Shown here in pieces: positions 25,694 to 35,244 of a stretch of DNA of 64,000 nucleotides. The stretch comes from Stenotrophomonas maltophilia R551-3 (GTDB taxonomy: Bacteria > Pseudomonadota > Gammaproteobacteria > Xanthomonadales > Xanthomonadaceae). The notes under the pieces were generated by a model that had not been told where the DNA came from, ran no database searches, and saw only the letters and a program-made list of their open reading frames with translations. The first letter of the stretch is position 1; the number at the start of each line of letters is the position of its first letter. The stretch spans positions 2,222,501 through 2,286,500 of the forward strand of contig NC_011071.1 in assembly GCF_000020665.1 (NCBI RefSeq). The letters are read 5' to 3'. The position numbers and the translations under genes were made by a program.

Positions 25694-28336
25694 CTACCCC
25701 AGCTCCCGCGCAAGAAATGGCGCCGTCCTGCTGACTTTCGCGCGCGCCACCTGTTGCGGCGTTCCCTTCGCCACGATGGTGCCCCCTGCCCCGCCAGCTC
25801 CGGGGCCTACATCAATCACCCAGTCCGCCTGTGCAACGGCGCGCATGTCATGCTCGATCATCACCACTGTATTGCCCGCGTCCGCCAGCCGCTGCAGTTG
25901 CACCAGCAGCCTGTCCGCATCCGATGCATGCAGGCCGGTGGTGGGTTCGTCCAGCACGTACAGCGTGCGCCCGCGTTGGCTGCGCTGCAGCTCGGTGGCC
26001 AGCTTGATGCGTTGCGCCTCACCGCCTGAAAGCTCCGTGGCTGGCTGGCCCAGCCGCAGGTAGCCCAGGCCGATTTCCTGCAGCAACTGCAGCGGGCGGG
26101 CAATGGCCTCTTCCTCGCTGAAGAACGCATGCGCCTGGTCGACCGTCATCTGCAGGACCTCGGCGATGTTGCGGTCATTCCACTGCACCTTCAGCGTGGC
26201 GTCGTTGTAACGGGCGCCATGGCAGGTGGGGCAAGGCGCATAGACGCTGGGCATGAACAGCAGTTCGACGCTGACGAAACCCTCGCCCTCGCAGGTCTCG
26301 CACCGGCCCTTGGCCACGTTGAACGAGAAGCGGCCCGCATCGAAACGGCGGCGGCGCGCGGCGGGTGTCGCGGCGAACAGCTTGCGCACGTGATCGAACA
26401 GCCCGGTATAGGTGGCCAGGTTGGAGCGTGGCGTGCGGCCGATGGGCTTCTGGTCGACCTGCACCACCCGCTGGATGGCGTCCATGTCGCCTGCCAATGT
26501 GCCCCGCGTCGTTTCGATCACGGTCGGCCCGTCGGTGGGAGTGCTGTCGGCGCTGTCGTCCGCAGGCTCATGCCCAAGGTGCAGCAGCAACAGCTCGGGC
26601 AGCGCCTGCGCCATCAGGCTGGACTTGCCGGAGCCGGAAATACCGGTCACCGCCGTCAGCAGCCCCAGCGGCACCTGTGCGTCCACGCCCTGCAGGTTGT
26701 GGCGGTGGATACCCTTCAGTTCCAGCCAGCGGGTGGCGCTGCGCTGCTGGCTGGCGGGCGCAGGCACCTGATCGAACAGATACCGCGCCGTGCGCGACTC
26801 CTGAACCTTGCGCAGGCCGTCGGGCTCGCCACTGTAGAGGACCTGGCCACCATGCTCGCCCGCCTCTGGCCCAACGTCCACCAGCCACTGCGCGCGGCGC
26901 ATCAGCTCCAGATCGTGTTCAACAACGAACACCGAGTTGCCGCCGTCGCGCAGCCGTTCCAGTGCGTCGTACAGCGCCTGGCTGTCGGCCGGATGCAGGC
27001 CGGCCGAGGGTTCATCAAGCACGTACAGCACACCAAACAGCAAGGAACTGAGCTGGGTGGCCAGCCGTAGGCGCTGCAGTTCGCCGGCTGACAGGGTTGG
27101 CGTCGCACGGTCCAGCGAGAGATAGCCCAGGCCCAGGTCACGCAGCTGGCGTACCCGCGCCATCACACCGCCTGCCAATCGTTGTGCCGCCAGGCGCTTC
27201 TCTTCGGACAGGGCGGAGGTCAGGCGCACGTCGGGAGCACCCTCGTGGGTCGCCTGGCCACTCGCGGCCCTCCGGGCGCGATCGCGGGGTGTCGCGCTCC
27301 TGCTGGCGCGAGCGCCCTTGCTGTGCGCGCCGAAATCACCTTGTGCGATGGGCTCCAGCAGCGCCGCCAGCTGGTCCAGCGGCAGCCGCATGAACTCGCC
27401 GATATCCACGCCGGCAAAGGTGACCGAGAGCGCCTCCGGCTTCAGGCGTTTTCCATGGCAGGCCGGGCACAACCGGCCTTCCATGTAGCGGGAAACGCGC
27501 TTGCGCATCAGCGCGCTCTGGGTGTTGGCAAAGGTGTGCAGCACGTAACGCCGCGCGCCGGTATAGGTGCCCATGTAGCTGGGCTCCTGCTTGCGCTTGA
27601 GTGCGGCACGGGTCTCTGCGGGCGTGAAACCGGCATAGACCGGCACGCTGGGCGCTTCCTCGGTGAACAGGATCCAGTCCCGATCCTTCTTCGGCAACTT
27701 CTTCCACGGCACGTCGATGTCGTAGCCCAGCGTGACCAGGATGTCGCGCAGGTTCTGGCCATGCCATGCCGGCGGCCAAGAGGCGATGGCGCGCTCGCGG
27801 ATGCTCAGCGAGGGGTCCGGAACCATCAGCGCTTCGGTCACTTCGTAGACATGCCCCAGGCCATGGCAGGTGCTGCAGGCACCCTGTGGCGTGTTGGGCG
27901 AGAAGTCCTCGGCGTACAGCATGGGCTGGTTGGCCGGGTACGCACCGGCACGCGAGTACATCATGCGCACCAGGCTGGACAGCGTAGTCACGCTGCCCAC
28001 CGATGAACGTGCGTTGCTGGCCCCGCGCTGTTGCTGCAGGGCCACCGCCGGCGGCAGCCCGTCGATGGCATCCACATCGGGCACGCCCGCCTGGTCGATC
28101 AGGCGGCGCGCATAGGGTGCCACGGACTCGAAGTAACGCCGCTGCGCTTCAGCGAAGACGGTACCGAAGGCCAACGATGACTTGCCGGAACCCGACACCC
28201 CGGAAAACACCACCAGTGCATTGCGCGGGATGGAGACGTCGACATTCTTGAGGTTGTGCTCGCGTGCGCCGCGCACCTCGACGCAACCGCTGGCGGCGGC
28301 AGCACATGACGACTCACCAAAGGGGGTATTGGACAT
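25694..28336 (-). CDS. UvrA-like ABC ATPase (UvrA2-type paralogue)
   Basis: 880 aa with two ABC ATPase modules. Walker A motifs are GVSGSGKSSLAF (near 46) and GISGSGKSSLMA (near 565). ABC signatures are LSAGELQRLRLA and LSGGEAQRIKLA. Zinc-finger cysteine pairs are CSTCHGLG, CPACHGKRL and CETCEGEG/CPTCHG. It is shorter than canonical UvrA (about 940-990 aa) and has a low-complexity insert near residues 345-370. UvrA2-type proteins bind damaged DNA and some confer resistance to DNA-binding drugs. Its neighbours handle electrophiles and drugs, which fits that role, but the housekeeping uvrA should be elsewhere. Confidence 0.85.
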   Translation of the reverse strand: MSNTPFGESSCAAAASGCVEVRGAREHNLKNVDVSIPRNALVVFSGVSGSGKSSLAFGTVFAEAQRRYFESVAPYARRLIDQAGVPDVDAIDGLPPAVALQQQRGASNARSSVGSVTTLSSLVRMMYSRAGAYPANQPMLYAEDFSPNTPQGACSTCHGLGHVYEVTEALMVPDPSLSIRERAIASWPPAWHGQNLRDILVTLGYDIDVPWKKLPKKDRDWILFTEEAPSVPVYAGFTPAETRAALKRKQEPSYMGTYTGARRYVLHTFANTQSALMRKRVSRYMEGRLCPACHGKRLKPEALSVTFAGVDIGEFMRLPLDQLAALLEPIAQGDFGAHSKGARASRSATPRDRARRAASGQATHEGAPDVRLTSALSEEKRLAAQRLAGGVMARVRQLRDLGLGYLSLDRATPTLSAGELQRLRLATQLSSLLFGVLYVLDEPSAGLHPADSQALYDALERLRDGGNSVFVVEHDLELMRRAQWLVDVGPEAGEHGGQVLYSGEPDGLRKVQESRTARYLFDQVPAPASQQRSATRWLELKGIHRHNLQGVDAQVPLGLLTAVTGISGSGKSSLMAQALPELLLLHLGHEPADDSADSTPTDGPTVIETTRGTLAGDMDAIQRVVQVDQKPIGRTPRSNLATYTGLFDHVRKLFAATPAARRRRFDAGRFSFNVAKGRCETCEGEGFVSVELLFMPSVYAPCPTCHGARYNDATLKVQWNDRNIAEVLQMTVDQAHAFFSEEEAIARPLQLLQEIGLGYLRLGQPATELSGGEAQRIKLATELQRSQRGRTLYVLDEPTTGLHASDADRLLVQLQRLADAGNTVVMIEHDMRAVAQADWVIDVGPGAGGAGGTIVAKGTPQQVARAKVSRTAPFLARELG

Positions 28337-28474
28337 CGTTACGATCCTGCGGGCAGTGAGCGGCGCGCTTCAGGGCGCCCAGTGGTGCATTTTCGCTGCT
28401 ACCGGGTGAATGTGGCGAGGGTGAGCGCGGTCTTGGCGCTCATGATCCGCCGTGGGCGCCGCCACGCCATCAAC

Positions 28475-29362
28475 CTAGACCCGCAATGCCTCCAGCACCA
28501 GGCTGAACGCCGGGGAAGGCTGTCGCCTGCTCGGGTAATACAGGTGGTAGCCAGGGAACAGCGGGCACCAGTCCTCCAGTACCCGCACCAGGCGGCCACT
28601 TTCCAGATGGGGTGCCAGCTCATCAACGGGCAGATGCACCAGGCCCAGGCCGTCGAGCGCGGCATCGACCATGTGCGGTGACGTGCTGAACACCAGCGGG
28701 CCATCCACGCGCACATTGATCTCGCGACCCTTCTTCTCGTACTCCCACACATACAGTCCACCGCTGGTGGGAAGACGGATGTTTATGCACCGGTGACCAG
28801 TCAGATCGCCCGGCACCTTCGGCATTCCGTGCGCATCGAAGTAGCCCGGCGTCCCTGCGGTGGCCATGCGCAGGCGTGGGCCGATGGGCAGGGCGACCAT
28901 GTCCTTGTCGATGGATTCGCCAAGGCGAACACCGGCGTCGAAGCGGTCGGCAACGATGTCACGCAGTGCATAGCTGACGTCAAACTCGATGCGGATGTCC
29001 GGATAGCGGTGCAGCAGCGGCATCAGCTTGGGAAGCAGCACCGTGCGCAGCACGTGGTCGCCGCTGGTGATCCTGACCTGCCCAGCCGGTGTGTCCCTCA
29101 ACGCAGTAAGGGCTTCGAGCTCCATTTCGATGTCGTCGAAGTGGTTGCCGATCGATTGCAGCAGGCGCTCGCCGGCGGTGGTCGGCGAAACGCTGCGCGT
29201 CGTGCGGGTCAGCAGCCGGATTCCCAGACTCTCTTCCAGGGTCTTGATGGCCTGGCTCAGTGCGGACTGGGTGACCCCCAGCACGCCCGCCGCGCGGGTG
29301 AAGCTGCCCTCCCGCGCTACGGTCACGAAAGCCAGCAGGTCATTGAAGTTGCGTCGTGCCAT
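28475..29362 (-). CDS. LysR-family regulator
   Basis: 295 aa. N-terminal winged HTH with FVTVAREGSFTRAAGVLGVT, then SALSQAIKTLEESLG, and a C-terminal LysR substrate domain. Divergent from the MFS/aldo-keto reductase/cupin/hydrolase operon, its likely target; AT-rich sequence at 29385-29430 (TTAGCGCAACTAA) contains a dyad of T-N11-A type that may be its site. The sequence fits the group that regulates oxidoreductase clusters responding to toxic organic compounds. Confidence 0.88.
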   Translation of the reverse strand: MARRNFNDLLAFVTVAREGSFTRAAGVLGVTQSALSQAIKTLEESLGIRLLTRTTRSVSPTTAGERLLQSIGNHFDDIEMELEALTALRDTPAGQVRITSGDHVLRTVLLPKLMPLLHRYPDIRIEFDVSYALRDIVADRFDAGVRLGESIDKDMVALPIGPRLRMATAGTPGYFDAHGMPKVPGDLTGHRCINIRLPTSGGLYVWEYEKKGREINVRVDGPLVFSTSPHMVDAALDGLGLVHLPVDELAPHLESGRLVRVLEDWCPLFPGYHLYYPSRRQPSPAFSLVLEALRV

Positions 29363-29529
29363 GCGTGCAGTGTGTCACAGGGATTGATTAGCGCAACTAA
29401 TTGACCCATTCGAAATTGATTATCTAATCAAACGCCAGCGTGTGGTCCAGACTGGCCCCCTCCCCTACCACGGGAGGTCCGGCCGCCGGGTCTTCCGCCG
29501 TCATCGCCCTTCTGGGCCTGGAAACCTTC

Positions 29530-30759
29530 ATGAGTTCACTCAATCTTCCCCCGGCCGGGGCGGGCACGGCCGCGCCTGCGCGGTCGGCAACCCCCAGGGA
29601 ATGGGGCGCGGTGCTGGCCCTTACACTCGGCGCGTTCGCTCTGGTTGCTTCCGAGTTCATGCCAATCAGCCTGCTGACGCCCATCGCCACCGATCTGCGG
29701 GTCAGTGAAGGCCAGGCCGGACAGGCCATTGCGGTGTCCGGCGCGTTCGCCCTCGTTACCAGTCTGCTGGTTTCGCCGCTGGCCGGGCAGCTGGACCGCA
29801 AATGGCTGCTGCTGGGCCTCACCACCGCGATGATCCTCTCGGGCACGCTGGCGGCACTGGCGCCCAGCTTCCCGGTGTTCATGCTGGGCCGTGCGCTGAT
29901 CGGCGTGGCCATCGGTGGCTTCTGGGCCATGTCGGCCGCCACCGCCATGCGCCTGGTTCCTTCGCACCAGGTGCCCCGCGCACTGGCCATCGTCAACGGC
30001 GGCAACGCGCTTGCCACGGTCATTGCGGCGCCGATGGGCAGTTACTTCGGCGCCATCATCGGTTGGCGCGGTGCGTTCTTCTCGCTGGTGCCGGTGGCTG
30101 TGGTGGCCCTGCTGTGGAAGATCGCCGCGCTGCCATCGATGAAGGCGACCGCCGGGCGCACTTCCTGGAATGTGTTCGCGCTGTTGAAGCGCCCGCCGGT
30201 GGCGTGGGGCATGGTGGGCGTGAGCCTGTTCTTCATGGGCCAGTTCTCGCTGTTCACCTACCTGCGCCCATTCGTGGAAGGCACGCTGCACGTATCGCCT
30301 TCGACGTTGTCGCTGTTGCTGCTGTTGATGGGTGCTGCAGGCTTGGCCGGCACGTTGTTGATCGAGCCCTTCGTGCACAAGGCACTGTTCCGCACGCTGG
30401 TGCTGCTGCCCGCACTGATGGCCGTGGTGGCTGTGTGCATGATCCTCATCGGCAACACGCTGCCGAGGGTGGCGGTGTTGTTCGCCCTGTGGGGCCTGCT
30501 TGGCACGTCGGCGCCCGTGGCCTGGTGGTCGTGGCTGGCCCGCACCCTGCCCGATGACGGCGAGGCAGGCGGCGGCCTGATGGTGGCCGTGGTGCAGATG
30601 GCCATCGCCATCTGCGCCACCGTGGGCGGCGTGCTGCTGGACCACCAGGGCTACCGCGCCACGTTCTGGTTCAGCGCTGTCCTGCTGCTGGGCTCGGTAG
30701 TCACGTCCTGCATCGCTGCGCGCTCGGCGCAGCACCATCGCCTTCCTGTCCATTCCTGA
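29530..30759 (+). CDS. MFS efflux transporter (DHA1 type)
   Basis: 409 aa from the ATG at 29530. Twelve hydrophobic segments; the loop 2-3 motif is reduced to SPLAGQLDRKWLLLG and the motif C area LGRALIGVAIGGFWAMSA resembles AraJ/NepI-like DHA1 exporters (sugar, purine nucleoside or drug efflux). It starts the operon divergent from lysR and ends 11 bp before the aldo-keto reductase gene. Confidence 0.87.
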   Translation: MSSLNLPPAGAGTAAPARSATPREWGAVLALTLGAFALVASEFMPISLLTPIATDLRVSEGQAGQAIAVSGAFALVTSLLVSPLAGQLDRKWLLLGLTTAMILSGTLAALAPSFPVFMLGRALIGVAIGGFWAMSAATAMRLVPSHQVPRALAIVNGGNALATVIAAPMGSYFGAIIGWRGAFFSLVPVAVVALLWKIAALPSMKATAGRTSWNVFALLKRPPVAWGMVGVSLFFMGQFSLFTYLRPFVEGTLHVSPSTLSLLLLLMGAAGLAGTLLIEPFVHKALFRTLVLLPALMAVVAVCMILIGNTLPRVAVLFALWGLLGTSAPVAWWSWLARTLPDDGEAGGGLMVAVVQMAIAICATVGGVLLDHQGYRATFWFSAVLLLGSVVTSCIAARSAQHHRLPVHS

Positions 30760-30770
30760 CGGAGTTCCCC

Positions 30771-31757
30771 ATGCACTACACCTCTCTGGGCCGCTCGGGC
30801 CTGAAGATCAGCCGGCTGGGCCTTGGCACCATGAACTTCGGCGAACTTGCCGACGAGTCGACCAGCTTCACCATCATGGATGCCGCCGTGGATGCCGGCA
30901 TCAACTTCTTCGACAGCGCAGACGTCTACGGCGGACCGCAGTCGCCGGACATGGCGCAGGGCTTCGGCGTGTCTGAGGAGATCATCGGGCGCTGGCTCAA
31001 GCGCAGTGGCAAGCGTGACGGCTTGGTACTGGCGACCAAGGTCTATCAGCCGATGGGTCTGGGCCCGAATGATCGCCGGCTGTCGGCGTACCACATCCGC
31101 CGCGCCTGCGAGGCCAGCCTGCGCCGACTGCAGACCGACCACATCGATCTGTACCAGATGCACCACGTGGACCGGGCAACGCCATGGGAAGAAATCTGGC
31201 AGGCCATGGAACAGCTGATCCGCGAAGGCAAGATCACCTACGTGGGCAGCAGCAACTTTGCCGGCTGGGACCTCGCTACCGCACAGGGCGTGGCCGCCGC
31301 ACGGCACACCTTTGGCCTGGTGGCCGAGCAGAGCCTGTACAACCTGACCCAGCGCACGGTGGAGCTGGAAGTGATCCCGGCACTGCGCTACCACGGGCTG
31401 GGCCTGATTCCCTGGAGCCCGATCGGCATGGGACTGCTGGGCGGCGTGCTGAAGAAGGTCGCCAATGGCCGCCGCGCTACCCCGCAGCTCCTGCAGCGTA
31501 TCGAACAGCTGCGCCCGCAGCTGGAAGCGTATGAAGCGTTCTGCGATGAACTGGGTGAGGCGCCCGCCGACGTGGCGCTGGCCTGGCTGCTGCACAACCC
31601 GGTGGTGACCACCGCGCTGAGCGGGCCGCGCACGGTGGACCAGCTTTTGCAGAACCTGAAGGCCCCTGCGCTGAAGCTCTCAGATGTTTCACTGGCTCGA
31701 CTGGATGCGATCTGGCCTGGCCCCGGTGGCGAGGCGCCCAATGCCTACGCCTGGTAA
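30771..31757 (+). CDS. Aldo/keto reductase
   Basis: 328 aa TIM-barrel NADPH enzyme. The AKR tetrad is visible: D and Y in FFDSADVYGG (near residues 46-55), K in LATKVYQ and H in YQMHHVDR. It belongs to the YajO/Tas/YdjG-like branch. It reduces aldehydes or ketones; the substrate is unknown. The ATG is preceded by a good site (CGGAG). Second gene of the operon. Confidence 0.9.
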   Translation: MHYTSLGRSGLKISRLGLGTMNFGELADESTSFTIMDAAVDAGINFFDSADVYGGPQSPDMAQGFGVSEEIIGRWLKRSGKRDGLVLATKVYQPMGLGPNDRRLSAYHIRRACEASLRRLQTDHIDLYQMHHVDRATPWEEIWQAMEQLIREGKITYVGSSNFAGWDLATAQGVAAARHTFGLVAEQSLYNLTQRTVELEVIPALRYHGLGLIPWSPIGMGLLGGVLKKVANGRRATPQLLQRIEQLRPQLEAYEAFCDELGEAPADVALAWLLHNPVVTTALSGPRTVDQLLQNLKAPALKLSDVSLARLDAIWPGPGGEAPNAYAW

Positions 31758-31782
31758 TCCCCCAACTCCTGGAGTGCTCCCC

Positions 31783-32259
31783 ATGTCCATGCTTCTCGGT
31801 ACGTTGATATCCATGGCTGCGCCTGCGACCGGCGGCGGCCCGGCCAGCGGTAATCTGAGCATAACGCCTGCTGGCAGCGCATCGTCCGTGGCGGGCCCCG
31901 CTGACTACTTCACCGGCAACGTGCGCATCGACGGCGGCTTCCAACGCCCTGCGCCGGCACGCGTAGGCGGTGCAACGGTCACCTTTGAGCCCGGCGCACG
32001 CACGGCCTGGCACACCCACCCGCTGGGCCAGACCCTCATCGTGACGGCAGGCGTGGGCTGGGTGCAGCAGTGGGGTCAGCCACGCCAGCAGATCCGTCCG
32101 GGTGACACCGTGTGGATCGCCCCGGGCGTGAAGCACTGGCATGGCGCAAGTGCCGCAGTGGCGATGACCCACATCGCAATTGCCGAGGCGGTGGATGGCA
32201 GCCCGGTGACGTGGCTGGAGAAAGTGAGCGACGAAGAATATTCGGAGATGCGCGAATGA
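31783..32259 (+). CDS. Cupin protein, (R)-mandelonitrile-lyase-like
   Basis: 158 aa from the ATG at 31783, with CTGGAG upstream. An N-terminal hydrophobic stretch and alanine-rich residues suggest export. The cupin core is TAWHTHPLGQTLIVTAGVGW and GDTVWIAPGVKHWHGAS, the pattern of the manganese-dependent bacterial hydroxynitrile lyase and related AhpD-associated cupins. Its stop overlaps the next start as ATGA. The reaction in this organism is unknown. Confidence 0.85.
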   Translation: MSMLLGTLISMAAPATGGGPASGNLSITPAGSASSVAGPADYFTGNVRIDGGFQRPAPARVGGATVTFEPGARTAWHTHPLGQTLIVTAGVGWVQQWGQPRQQIRPGDTVWIAPGVKHWHGASAAVAMTHIAIAEAVDGSPVTWLEKVSDEEYSEMRE

Positions 32260-33293
32260 AAACGCTGCTGCTTTCTCTGGTCCTCGCGACCATCCCCCTC
32301 ACTGCAGTTGGACAGGACATGGCCCACGGCGCGGACAACTTCTATCACAGCACTCAGCTCACCAGCGAGAAGGTGCGCTTCAACAACCAGTACCACATGC
32401 AGATCGTCGGCAATCTGTACGTACCGAAGAACCGTAGGCCTGGGCAAGCATTGCCCGCCATCATCGTGGGCCATCCCATGGGTGCGGTGAAGGAGCAGAG
32501 TGCGGATCTCTACGCACAGAAGCTGGCTGAACAAGGTTTCGTGACCCTGGCTATCGACCAGTCATTCTGGGGTGAAAGTGCGGGCGAGCCGCGCAATGCG
32601 GTTGCGCCGGACATCTATGCCGAAGCCTTCAGCGCAGCCGTCGACTACCTGGGCACGCAGCCACAGGTGGATCGCGAACGGATCGGCGTGCTTGGCATCT
32701 GTGGCAGTGGCAGTTTCGTGATCAGTGCGGCCAAGATCGACCCGCGCATGAAAGCCATTGCTACAGTCAGCATGTACGACATGGGCGCTGCGAACCGCAG
32801 TGCCCTCAACCGCTCGCAGAGCGTTGAGCAGCGCAAGGCCGTGATTGCTGCCGCCGCGCGCCAGCGTTGGATTGAAGCTGAGGGCGGCGCCGCACAGTAC
32901 ACCTCTGGCACCGTGCATGTGCTTGAGGCAGACACCCATCCGATCCAGCGCGAGTTCTACGACTTCTACCGAACGCCGCGTGGCGAATTCACGCCGGCCG
33001 GCTCATCACCGCAGCTCACCACCCACCCGACGCTGACCAGCAACGTGAAGTTCATGAACTTCTATCCGTTCAACGACATCGAGACCATTTCGCCGCGTCC
33101 GATGTTGTTCATTTCGGGTGATCAGGCGCATTCAAAGGAATTCAGTGAGGAGGCCTACCGACTGGCGGGACAGCCGAAGGAACTGCTGTGGGTGAAGGGT
33201 GCGGGCCATGTGGATCTGTACGACCGCACCGATCTGATTCCCTTTACGGAGCTGGGGGCGTTCTTCCGGAAGCGCTTGGACGGAAGCATGTGA
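32256..33293 (+). CDS. Secreted alpha/beta hydrolase (YcjY/dienelactone hydrolase-like)
   Basis: 345 aa from the ATG at 32256. Signal peptide in the first 19 residues (KTLLLSLVLATIPLTAVGQ). Alpha/beta hydrolase with the elbow LGICGSGSF, where cysteine takes the nucleophile place as in dienelactone hydrolases, and the terminal GAGHVDLYDR carrying the histidine. Last gene of the LysR-controlled operon, coupled to the cupin by ATGA. Genes of this kind often stand with aldo/keto reductases and such cupins. Confidence 0.85.
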   Translation: MKTLLLSLVLATIPLTAVGQDMAHGADNFYHSTQLTSEKVRFNNQYHMQIVGNLYVPKNRRPGQALPAIIVGHPMGAVKEQSADLYAQKLAEQGFVTLAIDQSFWGESAGEPRNAVAPDIYAEAFSAAVDYLGTQPQVDRERIGVLGICGSGSFVISAAKIDPRMKAIATVSMYDMGAANRSALNRSQSVEQRKAVIAAAARQRWIEAEGGAAQYTSGTVHVLEADTHPIQREFYDFYRTPRGEFTPAGSSPQLTTHPTLTSNVKFMNFYPFNDIETISPRPMLFISGDQAHSKEFSEEAYRLAGQPKELLWVKGAGHVDLYDRTDLIPFTELGAFFRKRLDGSM

Positions 33294-33314
33294 CAGGCCG
33301 ACGCCCCCTTGCCC

Positions 33315-35198
33315 TCACCCTGTCCGAAGCATCGCCACCAGCAACCCCATCAGGGCACTCCCCGCCGCCAGACTCAGCCACACCTTCCCAACACTGCGGG
33401 CGCTGAAAACGCCCACAGCAACGGCAATGAACAGCACGAACCCCAGCAGTGAACTGGCCAGGACCGAAACGGCTGTCCTTACCCCTGCCAGCACGGGCAA
33501 CAACAACGCCAGTGCCGTGGCCGTAACGGCAGTGATCAGGTATCCGCCCAGCGAGGCGGCCAGCACACGGCTCGCCACCTGCCAGCGATAGGCCGCTTCC
33601 CGCCCGGCCGGAGGCTTGGCCGGGCGCGCCGCCTCCGGCGCCCGTGGCCAGCGGCGCTGCAGCTTCAGGGCCATTCTTGCCAGCATCAACCCGAATGCCA
33701 GTGCGACCAGCTCCACGCCGGCCTGCTGCCACGCGCCCCGCTGCAGATACATCAGCAGCCCCTGACCGGTGGTTGCCATGTTCACCAGCGGCAGTGCCAG
33801 GCATAGCGCTGCGGCCAGCCACAGCTGCTCGATCCAGGCCAGGCGAGGTGGGCGCCAAAGCGCGTGCAGCACCGAGGCAGCGCAGGCCGCAAGAAAAATG
33901 CGTATTTCCCACGCACTGCGACTGCTCATTTCCAGTGGCAGCAACCGATTGCCATACAGGTAGACGATGCTTGCCAGCGCCACCCCAGCCAGCGATGCGA
34001 CGTTGAACGCTTCCACGCAGCGATAGATGCCCGCCGTGGCCGCGCCGAACTCGTGCTCGCTGCGCTTGCGCCGCTTGATCGAGAACAGCAGCGTGCCAAT
34101 GGCGATCATCGCCGTGCCGAGCAGACCGCTGATGAAGTACAGCCACTTCATCGGCCAGCCGCCAAAATCGGCCTTGTGCAGTGCTTCGATGGTTTCGTGC
34201 ACCTGTACGGCGCCAATGGCATGCGGATGTGCGCCATGCTGTTGCAGCAGCGTGCCGCTGGCAGCATCGAACGCCGCCCGGCTGGTCTCGGTCAGGAGAT
34301 GCCTGCCCGCGCCCCCCTCCGGCTTGCGGCCGATCACCTCCACCACGCTGTGCACGGTGCCGGGCGCCTGGATCACGACCAGTGCCGGTGGCTGCCCGCT
34401 GATGGCGTGCGCGCGTGCCAGCAGTTGCTGCAGGTCCGGTAGTTGCGCGGTGGATACCAGGATGCCGGGCGGAGCTGGTTGCATAGGCGCCAGCTCGGCT
34501 TCGTAGCGCGCATAGGCGTCATCAGCATCGCCATAGGCCGCATGCACCGGCCACGGCAGATAGCTGCTGTAGAAGAAGGTCAGCCCGGTGTAGCCGATCA
34601 TGAACAGGAACGGCAGGGTCAGCACGGCACTCAGGTTGTGCGCATCCAGCCAACTGCGCTGTCCCTTGCCCGGGCGGAAGGTGAAGAAGTCCTTGAAGAT
34701 GCGTTTATGCACCACCACGCCGGACACCAGCGCCAGCAGCATGCAGGCGGTGATCCAGCCGACCAGCCAGTAGCCGGCCATGCCGCCGTGCAGGGTGTAA
34801 TGGAACGACATGAAGTGGCGCCCGCCTTCGGTCTCCCGAAGACGAGGTGGAGGCTGTGGCATGCCGGTGCCGGCATCCACCCAGCCTTCGTGCCCCGTGC
34901 CGTCGCCATCCTCCCATGACAGCTCCAGCGGCCAGCCCTGCTGGACAGGCCAACGGATCTGCCATTCCCGGGCATCGGCAGCGTTTGCAGCCAGCCAGTG
35001 CTGCGCACGTACCGCCTGCATTCCCGTGTCCACCGCCGGCGAGGAGACCGGCACGGGGCCGGCCTCCATCCATCGCGTGATCGGCTCGCGGAACACGCTG
35101 AGCGTGCCGGTCAGGAAGATCGCGCACAGCAGCCAGCCACAGGTAAGGCCGCACCAGGTGTGCAGCCACGACATGCTCTGCCGGAAGCCCGCTTTCAT
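33315..35198 (-). CDS. PepSY-domain iron-regulated membrane protein
   Basis: 627 aa inner-membrane protein. First helix at residues 10-35 (WLHTWCGLTCGWLLCAIFLT), PepSY-type periplasmic regions to residue 370, then further helices up to the end. PepSY-TM proteins commonly accompany TonB-dependent siderophore receptors and are linked to ferric-siderophore reduction or release in the periplasm. It lies 46 bp after the receptor gene. There is no Shine-Dalgarno sequence; instead an 8-bp hairpin abuts the ATG. Confidence 0.85.
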   Translation of the reverse strand: MKAGFRQSMSWLHTWCGLTCGWLLCAIFLTGTLSVFREPITRWMEAGPVPVSSPAVDTGMQAVRAQHWLAANAADAREWQIRWPVQQGWPLELSWEDGDGTGHEGWVDAGTGMPQPPPRLRETEGGRHFMSFHYTLHGGMAGYWLVGWITACMLLALVSGVVVHKRIFKDFFTFRPGKGQRSWLDAHNLSAVLTLPFLFMIGYTGLTFFYSSYLPWPVHAAYGDADDAYARYEAELAPMQPAPPGILVSTAQLPDLQQLLARAHAISGQPPALVVIQAPGTVHSVVEVIGRKPEGGAGRHLLTETSRAAFDAASGTLLQQHGAHPHAIGAVQVHETIEALHKADFGGWPMKWLYFISGLLGTAMIAIGTLLFSIKRRKRSEHEFGAATAGIYRCVEAFNVASLAGVALASIVYLYGNRLLPLEMSSRSAWEIRIFLAACAASVLHALWRPPRLAWIEQLWLAAALCLALPLVNMATTGQGLLMYLQRGAWQQAGVELVALAFGLMLARMALKLQRRWPRAPEAARPAKPPAGREAAYRWQVASRVLAASLGGYLITAVTATALALLLPVLAGVRTAVSVLASSLLGFVLFIAVAVGVFSARSVGKVWLSLAAGSALMGLLVAMLRTG

Positions 35199-35220
35199 GC
35201 CTGCCCCGTGGCGGGCAGGC
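35199..35220 (-). promoter_or_regulatory. Hairpin touching the PepSY start codon
   Basis: GCCTGCCC/GGGCAGGC, a perfect 8-bp stem with a 6-nt loop, ends at the base before the ATG (35198). It replaces the place where a ribosome binding site would be and could lower translation of the PepSY gene relative to the receptor. Confidence 0.55.
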
Positions 35221-35244
35221 CGTTGCCCCGCCGGTTGCGGAAGA

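Noticed and set aside
29373..29379. A further TGTCACA near the lysR/MFS divergent region
   Set aside because: No CGTC at 16 nt downstream, so it does not qualify as an ECF41 promoter.
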